This document shows, piece after piece, positions 55,471 through 64,000 of a DNA stretch of 64,000 bases (positions are counted from its first letter, which is position 1; the number at the start of each line of letters is the position of its first letter). The notes beneath the pieces are model-generated. The model was not told the origin of the DNA. It worked only from the letters and a program-made list of their open reading frames with translations, and made no database searches. The translations under genes and the position numbers were made by a program. Source of the stretch: Planctomycetaceae bacterium (GTDB lineage: Bacteria; Planctomycetota; Planctomycetia; Pirellulales; Pirellulaceae); NCBI GenBank assembly GCA_021298315.1, contig JAJTFC010000045.1, positions 29,207 through 93,206 on the forward strand, given 5' to 3'.

Positions 55471-56651
55471 CGATTCTCGATCTGTCCGGTCTTTCGATTT
55501 TTAACAATCCTACGCTCGGTTCCATCAGGCAAGAGCTCTCGTTTGATGATCTCGAAATCCCCTTCCTGTTTCGAGTTGCTATCTTGATCGCCTTGGACGT
55601 GCTCCCATCGCACAAGTTCGATCGGCTCCCAGCGTTTCGATTCGATCGATCGATAAGCTGCATCGACGATGGAGTTAACGACGTAACCATCGAAGAAAGT
55701 CTCGCGGGGCGAGCGTCCTGCCTCGAAAGCGTTGAGCATATCCTCGAACATGTCTAGGTACCCTAAAGCGCTCGCTTCGTTGCCCACAGGGAACATCCAC
55801 CCCTTGGAGCTCTCGGATTTTTCGGCAACGTACGCTTGGCTTCCTACCGACGAAAACATCTCGATACCGGTTCGAAGCCAGTGATTCAGCCAGATGGTGC
55901 CTTCGGTACCGACGATTTCGTCTCTTAGATCCATTCCGCCTCGAAACGACCAACTGACTTCGAATTGCCCGATAGCACCGTTTTCGTAGCGCACGAGTCC
56001 GATCGCATGGTCTTCGCTATCGATGGGATGGACTTGGGTAGCCCCCCAACAGACGACTTCGATCGGGCGAATGTTCTTGCCAATGAAACTTCGGGCGATT
56101 TCGATGCAATGACAGCCCATGTCGACGATAGCTCCACCACCGGCAAGTTCCCTGTTCCAGAACCAAGAACTATGAGGTCCCGGATGGGTTTCCCGGGATC
56201 GAACCCAAAGGACTTTCCCAAGGCTTCCTTCTTGAACCGAGCCGAGCGCTTTGAGCGTCTTTGGAGTGTAGACGAGGTCTTCGAGATATCCGTGAAACAC
56301 ACCAGCTTGTTCGACAGCTTGGAGCATGGCATACGCTTCTTGAGCGTTTCGGCCCAAGGGTTTAGTGCATAAGACCGCTTTGCCGGCTTGTGCCGCAGCG
56401 ATTGCGGCTTGCAAGTGCATATGGTTTGGCGTGGCGATGACCACGGCATCGACCTCTGGATGCTCGATGGCTCGAAGCAACTCGGTGGTTCCCTCTGGCA
56501 CATTCCATTTGCTCGTGAACTGATCGAGCCGCTCTTGGGTGCGGGAGTAAGCGATCCGAATTTGGTCTCGGCTACGCTGCCCCAAGAGTGCCTGTGCGTA
56601 GAAATCGCCGATCAGACCGCAGCCTAGCATTGCAAGACGAACCATCTGCAA
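55467..56651 (-). CDS. Gfo/Idh/MocA family NAD(P)-dependent oxidoreductase
   Basis: The 394-residue protein has the Rossmann start LAMLGCGLIGDFYAQAL, VVIATPNHMHLQAAIAAAQAGKAVLCTKPLGRNAQEAYAM (the usual EKP is TKP), and the C-terminal dehydrogenase fold with SWFWNRELAGGGAIVDMGCHCIEIARSF near 155-182. Members reduce or oxidise sugars and polyols. It has no signal peptide. The C-terminal tail is Lys/Glu-rich (KREL...IVKNRKTGQIENR). Its last 4 bp overlap the convergent trmB. Confidence 0.9.
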   Translation of the reverse strand: MQMVRLAMLGCGLIGDFYAQALLGQRSRDQIRIAYSRTQERLDQFTSKWNVPEGTTELLRAIEHPEVDAVVIATPNHMHLQAAIAAAQAGKAVLCTKPLGRNAQEAYAMLQAVEQAGVFHGYLEDLVYTPKTLKALGSVQEGSLGKVLWVRSRETHPGPHSSWFWNRELAGGGAIVDMGCHCIEIARSFIGKNIRPIEVVCWGATQVHPIDSEDHAIGLVRYENGAIGQFEVSWSFRGGMDLRDEIVGTEGTIWLNHWLRTGIEMFSSVGSQAYVAEKSESSKGWMFPVGNEASALGYLDMFEDMLNAFEAGRSPRETFFDGYVVNSIVDAAYRSIESKRWEPIELVRWEHVQGDQDSNSKQEGDFEIIKRELLPDGTERRIVKNRKTGQIENR

Positions 56652-56676
56652 CTCCCCCAGGGCTCATTGTTATCGA

Positions 56677-59600
56677 TTAGCGTACGATTGTTTCGCTACC
56701 TAGCGCTCGAGCTGTTTCGAGTTTCCTGATCGTCGAAGGGTACTCATAGACTCGCGCATCGAATGGATCGTCGCTAACCTTGAAGACGCTGCCATCGGGC
56801 TTGCGGGTCATCCTCCAAACTTCCTCTTTATTGAGGGGTCTGGCACCGACCCGTCCAAAGACAGCAATCTGATTGCCTGACTCGTCGACGGCTCGATCCC
56901 GATCGATGCCACGCGAAACGCATAGCGCATGTCCATCCTTGGGAAGCTTGCGCGTTGCGATCAAGCAAGGGTTCGGGCGCGGTGAGAATCCATCGTTGCC
57001 TTGAAGCTCGGGGCTCGTCAATTGGATCACACGCAAACCATTTTTACCATCGGCGACATAAGCAAACTGGCTGACGTTGGTAATACCGAGTTTCACATCA
57101 TGGGCTTCGTCGATCTCACCATGAGCATTATAGATTTGATCGATGTAAGCGGCCTCTGGATTTGCGATGTTAAGGATCACTAGCCCTTGGTGACCAGCGG
57201 CAACATAAGCATAGGTTCGGGCCAAGTAAATATTGTGAGCTTCGTGAAGCTCGACGGTATGAACATGCTTTGGATCCGCCAATTCGGTCACATCAAAGAC
57301 CTTCACACCCTCTTCGTCACACACAAACGCGTAGCGGAATTGGACGGCGACAGCATGGGGATGATGCAAGATCTCATGCCCGACGATCGACGCAACTTTG
57401 GGTTTCGTAGGTTCAGTCAGATCGATCACCACCAAACCTGCATCGCAGCACACGTAGGCGTAGTTTCCAACGATCGTCACTGCGGTTGCTCCGCACAGTA
57501 AGCCGTTGGGATTGAAGACGACATCTTTCTTGAGGAAGTTGTTATCCGGTTTGCCGTCTAAGAGCGATGCGGCGGAAACCATCACAAGCCCCTCGTATTT
57601 ATCGGTCACATAGATATAAGCGTAGAGAGCAGGGACGGCTTGCTCGAAGTTCTCGGGCCGATGGGTGCGGGTCGGATCTGGAGCGATCGTCGTTGGAGCA
57701 GCGACGCTCGTAGCATACTTGGTACGCACATAGAAGCGTTGACCAAGCGGCGAGACAGGAGCGGTGGTGATCCGTTCGGCGAAGGCTTTGTGATCGATGA
57801 ATGCGATATCGAAGACTCGCAAACCACCTTCGCCACAGGCAGCGTAGAGGTACTCACCTCGATGCTGCAAGGAAAGAACTTCTGGCTTGTTGTACTTGGG
57901 ACTAAAGGCTTCGATAATATCCTTACCTGGATGCTCGTGAGCGTGTTCGAGTTCACGATGATGCTCTTCGACATGCTTGCGATAATTGTCGGGATAAGCG
58001 ACCTGATGAAGCGTGCTACCGATGACGGCCTGGGGTTCGGTTTGTTCGGTCACGACGATCCCCTCAAGACCATGCTCTCCGGCCCCCACCCAGCAATACT
58101 TGCCGATGAAGTTCGTAGCGCCTGTGCCTTGCATGACCAACTGCGACATGATCGCGTTGTTGTCGTTGTTGATCGACAAATGGCAATCCGTACAGGACTT
58201 GGTTTCATAAGTTCCAGGTGGACGCGTTGCGTGCGTAGGATCCCAACCGGTGCCACCTCGAACGGTGTGAGGGACGTTGGTACTAAAGGCGATACCGCTT
58301 AGTCCTTCACCGCTGATGGTCTGCTGCTGGACATAGATTGATTCGCGGTTGGAGTTATAACTTCCGACGTGAATCGCACAGGAACTTCGGGCAGGTCCTA
58401 TACGGTTGCCGGTGACATTTCCATCCCGAGCGATCATATAGACATCATCGCGAAGCGTTTGGAAATTGTAGGAGATTCGATTCCGCGAAATTTCACCGCC
58501 GTTGTGTAGATTGGGAGTCTTGACGTTTGCTTTTTGTGGCAAGTGGCAACCAAAACAGCTGGGGTTCCATGAACTGTGGCACGCGATACAGTTCATATTC
58601 TTGTTGCTGTGGGCGCATTTCTCTTCGGAGGGTTTGCCACCCCATCGCATCACGCCATCGGGATCCATCTGCACGGTCTTGGCGATGTGACTTCGAGGGT
58701 TGTACGACTCGCTTGCAGGATCGATTGTCTCTGAGGTTTGAGTGACGACCCATTCGAGATCTTTCTCAATATTGCTGCGTTGGATCAATACAGGTTTGCG
58801 GCCAGGTACTCGTCGGATTTCGAAACGAGGTTTGCCAAAGGCGGTGCGAAGTGCGAGCAGGTTTGTGGGCTGCTCGCCTGAAGCTGGGCCGCTTGTAGGA
58901 AGCTGTGCTGGGAGACCTTTGCTCAGTTGCTTATCGACCTTACCGATCAGATTTTCGCTAGCATCACCGTGGCAATCGACGCACTGGATTTCGATCGCCG
59001 CACGGACTTCGCCATAGAGTTTGGTGTCTCCGTGGCCATCCTGATAAAAGTGGCAATCGACGCAGTGCATACCTTTTTCGGTATGGATATCCATTAAATG
59101 TACGGGCACACCGTCGCGTTGCTTGCCGTGAATCTTCTCGAACTCATCCGAAGGCTCCATGGCAGCCATGAGCGATGGAGTCGAAGGATCCTCGACTTGC
59201 TTCCCCTCATGATCGAGCAAGTTTCCTTCTCGATCCTTTTTGAATACGGCGCGGAAGACCCAACCGTGTCCGTGGAAGTCAGCAAACTGGGTATGCTTCA
59301 GAAATGGGTTCAGCTCGCTGACTCGAGCCAGGAATTCCGGATCCCCCCAAAGCCCTCGAGCTGCGGCTTCTTCGGGATTGGCCCAAGAAGTTTCGATGGA
59401 TTCCTCGGCGGTCGGGTCCTTTTGCGTTTTCGGATACATGCATTGGCCGTCGGTCTCGTTGTCCCACCACATGAAACCTAGGTAGGTGTTGATGACCGTT
59501 GTACCTGGGTGGATGTGACAGACCATGCACTGGCTGGTAGGAATGCTATTGGTAAAGACGTGCTGAATCGGGTGTCCAGGTTCGTCTTTGGGGATCGTCG

Positions 59601-60756
59601 GATCGATGTATTTGACCCAATCATCCTTTTCGGCGGCGGCCAAGCCTCGATTCCCATATTTGGCAAAAGGGCCTGAGGCCATTTCGGATCGATCATTGGC
59701 ATACACTACGTGACAGGCGCTGCAACCGCTGGATCGGTAGTCACCTGGGTGATCGTTGGTCCCGAGAAAATTCAAGGTCGGATCGAGCAGACGCGTCTTT
59801 GAAAGACCCACCATGACCGGGTCGGTTCGATTTTCGGTACCCAGCCCGCGGTTGCTGAGTCGTTCTCGGGGGCGACCAGGTTCTTCAAGCCTTTCTGGAA
59901 TCCCGATCTCTGCTCGGAAGCGTCCACCTCGTTCAAAGATCCGTAGGATGTTCGCAGGCTGTGAAGCTTCAAAGCGTGGTAAAGGATCCAGATAGGGGAG
60001 GATGCCTTTGTGATCGATATCGTATTGAGATGGAGCCGGAACGGTTTGCAAGCGTTGCGGCTTGCCATGCATCGAGTAGCTTTCTCCGTAGCTGGACCAC
60101 TTCGTGGGAGATCCACCGTTGTTGTAGATCGCAGCCCCCCAGAGCATGCAACCATGGGTCATCATGCTTTTGCGCAGTTGGAGCACTTCGTTGGCATGAC
60201 ACTGCCCGCAAGCGATGTGAGCAACTCGCAGATCCCCTGGGTTCATGAAGCGAACGAATTCGGGGCTTTCATAATTCAACAGCGCATAGGTTCTCACCGG
60301 ATTGGCCGCTGTAGGCCAAAGCGCAGGATACTTGGGTTGTACGTGGGAGCCTTGTTTGGTGAAGTCGTTTGGATTACCACCATGACAGTCGGTACAGCCG
60401 ATGTTCACGGTGTTGGGTGGATGCATATTGCCAACATCGCTATGGCACTGGACGCATGAGAGACTCTTTGCGGATGCGTCCGCTTTGGTCTGCCGATACA
60501 TGTCGACATTGCAAAGGTCTTCAGGGATCGGATAGGACTCATTGCCAGCGATCCCCAAAGCGCGAGCAGGCCCCCAAGGGTCTTGTCCTCGCGGCGGTGG
60601 AACGCTGGGTGTGTGGAATTTGGTGCCAGTGCCTACACCGACTTGTTTAGCCGTTTGTGCACTAGCTGGGCTCAAGCAAGCAATCAAACAGATACAGCCC
60701 AGGGCAACCGCCAGGGCGATTCGGCCGATTCGGCCCCGAAGACCACTATGGGACAT
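56677..60756 (-). CDS. Large decaheme c-type cytochrome with beta-propeller C-terminus
   Basis: The 1359-residue protein has a signal peptide (IALAVALGCICLIACLSPASAQ). Ten CXXCH sites lie in residues about 100-860: CVQCH, CTDCH, CGQCH, CSACH, CMVCH, CVDCH, CVDCH, CIACH, CFGCH and CTDCH. A His-rich helix (EEHHRELEHAHEHPG) near 940 links to a propeller-like region with YLYAACGEGGLRVFD, AYVCCDAGLVVIDL, AFVCDEEGVKVFDV, AYVAAGHQGLVILNI and AYVADGKNGLRVIQL, the LVIVD repeat pattern. It starts 12 bp after a beta-barrel gene, so both are surely co-transcribed. The pair suggests transfer of electrons across or at the outer membrane; donor and acceptor are unknown. Confidence 0.88.
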   Translation of the reverse strand: MSHSGLRGRIGRIALAVALGCICLIACLSPASAQTAKQVGVGTGTKFHTPSVPPPRGQDPWGPARALGIAGNESYPIPEDLCNVDMYRQTKADASAKSLSCVQCHSDVGNMHPPNTVNIGCTDCHGGNPNDFTKQGSHVQPKYPALWPTAANPVRTYALLNYESPEFVRFMNPGDLRVAHIACGQCHANEVLQLRKSMMTHGCMLWGAAIYNNGGSPTKWSSYGESYSMHGKPQRLQTVPAPSQYDIDHKGILPYLDPLPRFEASQPANILRIFERGGRFRAEIGIPERLEEPGRPRERLSNRGLGTENRTDPVMVGLSKTRLLDPTLNFLGTNDHPGDYRSSGCSACHVVYANDRSEMASGPFAKYGNRGLAAAEKDDWVKYIDPTIPKDEPGHPIQHVFTNSIPTSQCMVCHIHPGTTVINTYLGFMWWDNETDGQCMYPKTQKDPTAEESIETSWANPEEAAARGLWGDPEFLARVSELNPFLKHTQFADFHGHGWVFRAVFKKDREGNLLDHEGKQVEDPSTPSLMAAMEPSDEFEKIHGKQRDGVPVHLMDIHTEKGMHCVDCHFYQDGHGDTKLYGEVRAAIEIQCVDCHGDASENLIGKVDKQLSKGLPAQLPTSGPASGEQPTNLLALRTAFGKPRFEIRRVPGRKPVLIQRSNIEKDLEWVVTQTSETIDPASESYNPRSHIAKTVQMDPDGVMRWGGKPSEEKCAHSNKNMNCIACHSSWNPSCFGCHLPQKANVKTPNLHNGGEISRNRISYNFQTLRDDVYMIARDGNVTGNRIGPARSSCAIHVGSYNSNRESIYVQQQTISGEGLSGIAFSTNVPHTVRGGTGWDPTHATRPPGTYETKSCTDCHLSINNDNNAIMSQLVMQGTGATNFIGKYCWVGAGEHGLEGIVVTEQTEPQAVIGSTLHQVAYPDNYRKHVEEHHRELEHAHEHPGKDIIEAFSPKYNKPEVLSLQHRGEYLYAACGEGGLRVFDIAFIDHKAFAERITTAPVSPLGQRFYVRTKYATSVAAPTTIAPDPTRTHRPENFEQAVPALYAYIYVTDKYEGLVMVSAASLLDGKPDNNFLKKDVVFNPNGLLCGATAVTIVGNYAYVCCDAGLVVIDLTEPTKPKVASIVGHEILHHPHAVAVQFRYAFVCDEEGVKVFDVTELADPKHVHTVELHEAHNIYLARTYAYVAAGHQGLVILNIANPEAAYIDQIYNAHGEIDEAHDVKLGITNVSQFAYVADGKNGLRVIQLTSPELQGNDGFSPRPNPCLIATRKLPKDGHALCVSRGIDRDRAVDESGNQIAVFGRVGARPLNKEEVWRMTRKPDGSVFKVSDDPFDARVYEYPSTIRKLETARALGSETIVR

Positions 60757-60768
60757 GTTTCTAATCCT

Positions 60769-62775
60769 CTAGTACTCGAATGTCGCTTCGAAGAATCCGG
60801 CAGCAAGATCTGGAACACTTCCATAGAGTGGCTGGTAGAGATCGCGAAACCCGTCTCCGACGATCAGTCCTGAGATCCCTCCCACGACAATGATGTTGTT
60901 ATTTAGGAGCGGACGGTACTCAACCCCGGAGCTCAAGTCCAGACCAATCTCGTCTCGAACACGACCTTGAAAGGTATAAACTTCTAAAGGAGCGGTATGG
61001 TTAAACCATAAGTAATTCGCGTTGTTAATCCACTTGACCTTGGTCGTTAGATCCGCATCGAAACCGAAGTTGATCAACTGGATCCCAGGGTTTACGAAAT
61101 TGGTTTGCCCTTGGAATTTGCTACTTCTGAGATTAGGAATGAGACTCTGTCGTTGGACAAGGTTGACTCCGAAGAGCTTGATTTGCTGTCTATTCCAATA
61201 GCTAAATTCACCGCCAGCAAAATTGGGGTTATCGAAAATCGCATCGAACCCGGTGGCTTGGGTATCATTGGGGTCGGAGTCTCCCGACGCATAGAAATAC
61301 GAACAGCGGAACCGCGCCCAGTCTCGGTCGTAGGATAGCTCCAAAGCGGTCATGAATGCATTGATGTCTTGCGCTCTACCTGCCAATGGGTTGAGTTGGT
61401 CGTGGCCTGTGACATAGTAGGCCGCATGGCTAATGTTGTAGCGATTGATGTGACCGTTGCCTGTCCAGCCGAGATAGTAAGAATCCACTCGGTGCGGTGC
61501 GTAAACACCGACCGGATCGGGACGCACGAGGAAACCGTTGGTATCAAACTTATTGCTTGCTTGGTCGCGATTGTAATGGAAGCTGACTTGGGCATTGTAT
61601 CCCGGGAAGATGAAGTCATTGCGGTAGTAGTTTGCAATGAGCGTGTTTTGATGGCGATCATCAAAGGTGTTGAGCAAACTGTTGGTGTCTTTTTCCGTTT
61701 GGTCAAACCAAAGGATGTTGTACTGATCTTGGTTGCTCAAACGGTTCCCGAAGAGTCGCACTGCGCGATTGGTATCGGAGAAAATAAAACCCCGAAAGTC
61801 GCTGGTGAAGAACTGCGAGCCTGCTCGCAGCGATACAAAGTCGTAGTTCGGGCTGGTGTCTGCAATCTTGGATTCATAGAACCATTCCTCGAGGGACCAG
61901 AAGGTTCTGTGACGGTTGGTGCCATCGGTTACATCAGGAGACACAACTCCCAGTTCGTAGACCTTCAAGTAGTTCTGATTGAAGATCACGTTGGCTTTGA
62001 TCCGCCAATCAAATGGACGAAAGACCGAGTCGCCTTTAAATAGATCGATCGAAGCCGAGTTGTATTGGGTGAAGAAGAATTGATTGGGGTTTCCAAAAAA
62101 TTCAAACTCACCTGGATTTTGGGTCGCTTCGGTCGGAGTTGTCGGGATAGGTGTCTGACGGTATTCGGCAAGGTTCTGTGTTTTGAACCCAAGCCTCATA
62201 AAGACATCTTGGCCCGCAATGGGATAATCCCCCTTGAGCACATTTTGGTTGTATGGATCCCACCAAGCACCTTGAACGAATGGATAATCGTCCACTGGCG
62301 GATGACCTTTGCCATAACGATCCCACAAGGGAGTACCGATCCGCCAGCGGTCCTCGATGGGGACGAAATGGTCTGTATTTTGACGCTCCGTCGGACTTAC
62401 GCTCGTTCCGCCGGTAAAACCGGCTGGCGCGAAGAAGAAGGATCTGAAAAAGGGGCTCGTTTCTGGCCCGGGAGTTTTGGCTTCCGGCAAGGAGTTCTCG
62501 GGGGTATCGAGGGGCTGAAGGCTTTTGGGTTCCTCGGATCCCAGATAAGAAGGATCGTCGCCCAGGGGCTTTTCTTGCGTGGACGATTCCGGCTGAAGAC
62601 CTTCGAGATTACCTTGCTTTAAGTCCGTCGCTGAAACGACTGGAGGCAGACTGCGCTGCGTTTGCTTGGCTGGCGTGATGTCCGAGAGAGGATCCTGCGA
62701 GTGAGCCAAACTCACCCAACCACCCCCGATCGAGGTGGCAAGAACCCAATTAAAACCCCTCTTGAACTTGAGCAC
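60769..62775 (-). CDS. Outer-membrane beta-barrel (porin-like) partner of the decaheme cytochrome
   Basis: The 668-residue protein has a signal peptide (WVLATSIGGGWVSLAHSQ), a Pro/Glu-rich region to about 115, then a long beta-rich part with alternating aromatic strands (EFEFFGNPNQFFFTQYNSASID, RFRCSYFYASGDSD, GVEYRPLLNNNIIVVGGISG) and a C-terminal tyrosine after FFEATFEY, as in barrel proteins. No plug or TonB box is seen, so it is not a typical TonB receptor. It starts the operon with the cytochrome. The arrangement recalls porin-cytochrome complexes, although no sequence homology to known ones can be claimed. Confidence 0.8.
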   Translation of the reverse strand: MLKFKRGFNWVLATSIGGGWVSLAHSQDPLSDITPAKQTQRSLPPVVSATDLKQGNLEGLQPESSTQEKPLGDDPSYLGSEEPKSLQPLDTPENSLPEAKTPGPETSPFFRSFFFAPAGFTGGTSVSPTERQNTDHFVPIEDRWRIGTPLWDRYGKGHPPVDDYPFVQGAWWDPYNQNVLKGDYPIAGQDVFMRLGFKTQNLAEYRQTPIPTTPTEATQNPGEFEFFGNPNQFFFTQYNSASIDLFKGDSVFRPFDWRIKANVIFNQNYLKVYELGVVSPDVTDGTNRHRTFWSLEEWFYESKIADTSPNYDFVSLRAGSQFFTSDFRGFIFSDTNRAVRLFGNRLSNQDQYNILWFDQTEKDTNSLLNTFDDRHQNTLIANYYRNDFIFPGYNAQVSFHYNRDQASNKFDTNGFLVRPDPVGVYAPHRVDSYYLGWTGNGHINRYNISHAAYYVTGHDQLNPLAGRAQDINAFMTALELSYDRDWARFRCSYFYASGDSDPNDTQATGFDAIFDNPNFAGGEFSYWNRQQIKLFGVNLVQRQSLIPNLRSSKFQGQTNFVNPGIQLINFGFDADLTTKVKWINNANYLWFNHTAPLEVYTFQGRVRDEIGLDLSSGVEYRPLLNNNIIVVGGISGLIVGDGFRDLYQPLYGSVPDLAAGFFEATFEY

Positions 62776-63056
62776 TTTTCACCAAAAGGACATAAAAAAC
62801 CATCGATGAATTACGAGAAAGCCGGAACTAATGGCTGTATCGGCAATCCAAAGTTTGTTTTCGGACGCAAATCTAAGGGTTTTTCCGTACATTCACGGAA
62901 ATTCTTATTTGCCGCTTCTCTAAAGACTGTTTTTATTAATTTGCGCCGAGTCGATTCCGTTTTTAATCACAATAAGGTTCAAGCGATCTGAAGCATCGAC
63001 CAAGGACTTATCAGACCGAAGAGCCCTTGGGATAAGAGGCATGAGGGGAATAAGCA
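62776..63056. promoter_or_regulatory. Divergent intergenic region between the barrel operon and the dockerin gene
   Basis: This stretch of 281 bp should hold promoters for both genes. I see no repeat or clear operator. A short purine-rich AGGGGA lies about 8 bp before the GTG at 63057. Confidence 0.3.
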
Positions 63057-64000
63057 GTGTTTCGAAGAAAAAACAGGCCGGCTGACCAAACCAGTAGAAC
63101 AAGAAAAACGAGGCTTCGCAAAGTCGTTTTCGAGCAACTGCAATCTAGGGAATTGTTTTCCGCGTCCCCTTGGCACAACGCAGCCCTTCCAGAGGATGTC
63201 AACAACGACGCAGTGGTTTCCCCATTGGACCCTCTTGCGATCATCAATCGAATCAATACCTCAGGGGCTTCCAGTCCGGCCCCGTCGAATGCAGAGGGAG
63301 AAGTCTCCGACTACCCCGATGTGAACAATGACGGTGTGATTGATCCTTTGGACGCATTGTCCGTCGTGGATGTAATCAATGCCAATATGCCATTTGTCCC
63401 GCCGCCATTGGTTTCCGGTGAGGATGATTCTGGCTTTAATATGTTGGAGGAGAATAATCAGTTGACCGCTCTTGAGGTCGAAACGCTCCTGAAACGGGCT
63501 TCGATCGCTACGAAGAGTCAAGACGCAATCATTGCGATTGTTGACCGCCGCGGACAGATCCTTGGGGTCCGAGTCGAGCAGGATGTTAAGGATAAATTCG
63601 CTGGACGCGACAAAGACCTCGTCTTTGCGATTGATGGAGCCGTGGCCAAAGCGCGAACTGCAGCCTTTTTTTCGAACACCGAAGCTCCTTTGACATCCAG
63701 AACGATTCGCTTCATCAGCCAATCGACGATGCCCCAGCGTGTGGTCGAATCGAACCCGAATATTACGGACAAGGAATCATCGAAGCGAGGACCTGGTTTT
63801 GTCGCCCCGATTGGTGTCGGAGGACACTTCCCACCCGAGGTGCGCAATACCCCTTTAGTTGATTTGTTGCAGATCGAGCATCAAAGTCGCGACAGCTCGA
63901 TCCATCCTGGGCCCGACGGAATCAAAGGGTTCGGAGGTGACGATATCACTCTGAGTAACCGCTTCAATGTCAATCCTGCCTTTGTCGCCAACAAAGCTCA
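63057..64000 (+). CDS. Dockerin-type and GlcG/HbpS-like secreted protein (partial, 3' end outside window)
   Basis: The frame starts at a GTG (63057) with a basic N-terminus and then VVFEQLQSRELFSA, similar to the 'LEPRxLLS' sorting motif of planctomycete secreted proteins. Two dockerin-like calcium motifs follow: DVNNDAVVSPLDPLAIINRIN (about 49-68) and DVNNDGVIDPLDALSVVDVIN (about 88-107). The next domain, from about 140, resembles GlcG/HbpS (DAIIAIVDRRGQILGVRVEQ, AVAKARTAAFFSN). After about residue 250 come SNRFNVNPA and the window end. Binding of heme or a small molecule is possible for the GlcG domain. Total length is unknown. Confidence 0.8.
   Translation, partial: MFRRKNRPADQTSRTRKTRLRKVVFEQLQSRELFSASPWHNAALPEDVNNDAVVSPLDPLAIINRINTSGASSPAPSNAEGEVSDYPDVNNDGVIDPLDALSVVDVINANMPFVPPPLVSGEDDSGFNMLEENNQLTALEVETLLKRASIATKSQDAIIAIVDRRGQILGVRVEQDVKDKFAGRDKDLVFAIDGAVAKARTAAFFSNTEAPLTSRTIRFISQSTMPQRVVESNPNITDKESSKRGPGFVAPIGVGGHFPPEVRNTPLVDLLQIEHQSRDSSIHPGPDGIKGFGGDDITLSNRFNVNPAFVANKA

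Overview
The window looks like chromosome from a planctomycete, probably close to Pirellulales. The indicators are lineage-typical families: a giant heme-binding dehydrogenase-like secreted protein, a DUF1598 protein, DUF1080 and sulfatase proteins, a dockerin protein with an N-terminal 'FEQLQSRELFSA' sorting-type motif, an ECF sigma/anti-sigma operon with secreted cargo, and scattered housekeeping genes with few large operons. No rRNA, tRNA, transposase, integrase or CRISPR array was found.

Layout. 1-2238 (-): hisB and a DUF885 peptidase-like gene. 2.5-8.7 kb (+): a 1655-residue multidomain secreted protein, then a hotdog thioesterase/enoyl-CoA hydratase fusion. 8.7-12.6 kb (-): hisA, glnB (PII) and glnD (PII uridylyltransferase). 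12.9-19.2 kb (+): a TPR protein, a sugar isomerase, a circularly permuted ATP-grasp gene with a broken alpha-E partner, a small basic protein, dapF and a shortened DUF374 acyltransferase. 19.3-25.5 kb (-): an ECF sigma (broken), anti-sigma, membrane-anchored protein, metallophosphoesterase remnant, sulfatase and YHYH/PEBP protein. 25.7-28.2 kb (-): a DUF1598 gene and scpB. 28.5-34.2 kb: DUF1080, def, ExbB and PP2C genes, a repeat block and a DUF202 gene. 34.4-39.5 kb (+): a heavy-metal-type RND efflux operon whose adaptor and pump both carry internal deletions, then a frameshifted AstE-like gene. 39.5-44.7 kb: a repeat block, carB and eno (-). 45-50.8 kb (+): ribE, repeats, an enolase-superfamily enzyme and a PLD-SF2-DUF3427 helicase. 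50.8-53.9 kb (-): ftsK. 54.1-55.5 kb (+): gamma carbonic anhydrase and trmB. 55.5-62.8 kb (-): an oxidoreductase and a decaheme cytochrome/beta-barrel pair. From 63.06 kb (+): a dockerin/GlcG gene leaving the window.

Two things stand out. First, seven genes between 15.9 and 39.5 kb are interrupted or internally shortened: alpha-E, DUF374, metallophosphoesterase, ECF sigma, RND adaptor, RND pump and AstE-like. Five look like clean internal deletions (three in frame, two out of frame), one has a nonsense codon and one a single-base homopolymer frameshift. Their neighbours are intact. Either the assembly has lost short segments or this lineage is decaying. Second, the intergenic DNA holds several unrelated repeat families (9-bp tandem arrays, a palindrome in 42-bp units, 115-bp and roughly 150-bp direct repeats, a 90-100-bp cruciform element at two sites). 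They tend to lie directly against stop codons, and one has run into the glnD reading frame. The most distinctive intact functional unit is the porin-type barrel plus decaheme cytochrome with a beta-propeller tail, a candidate conduit for electrons across the outer membrane.
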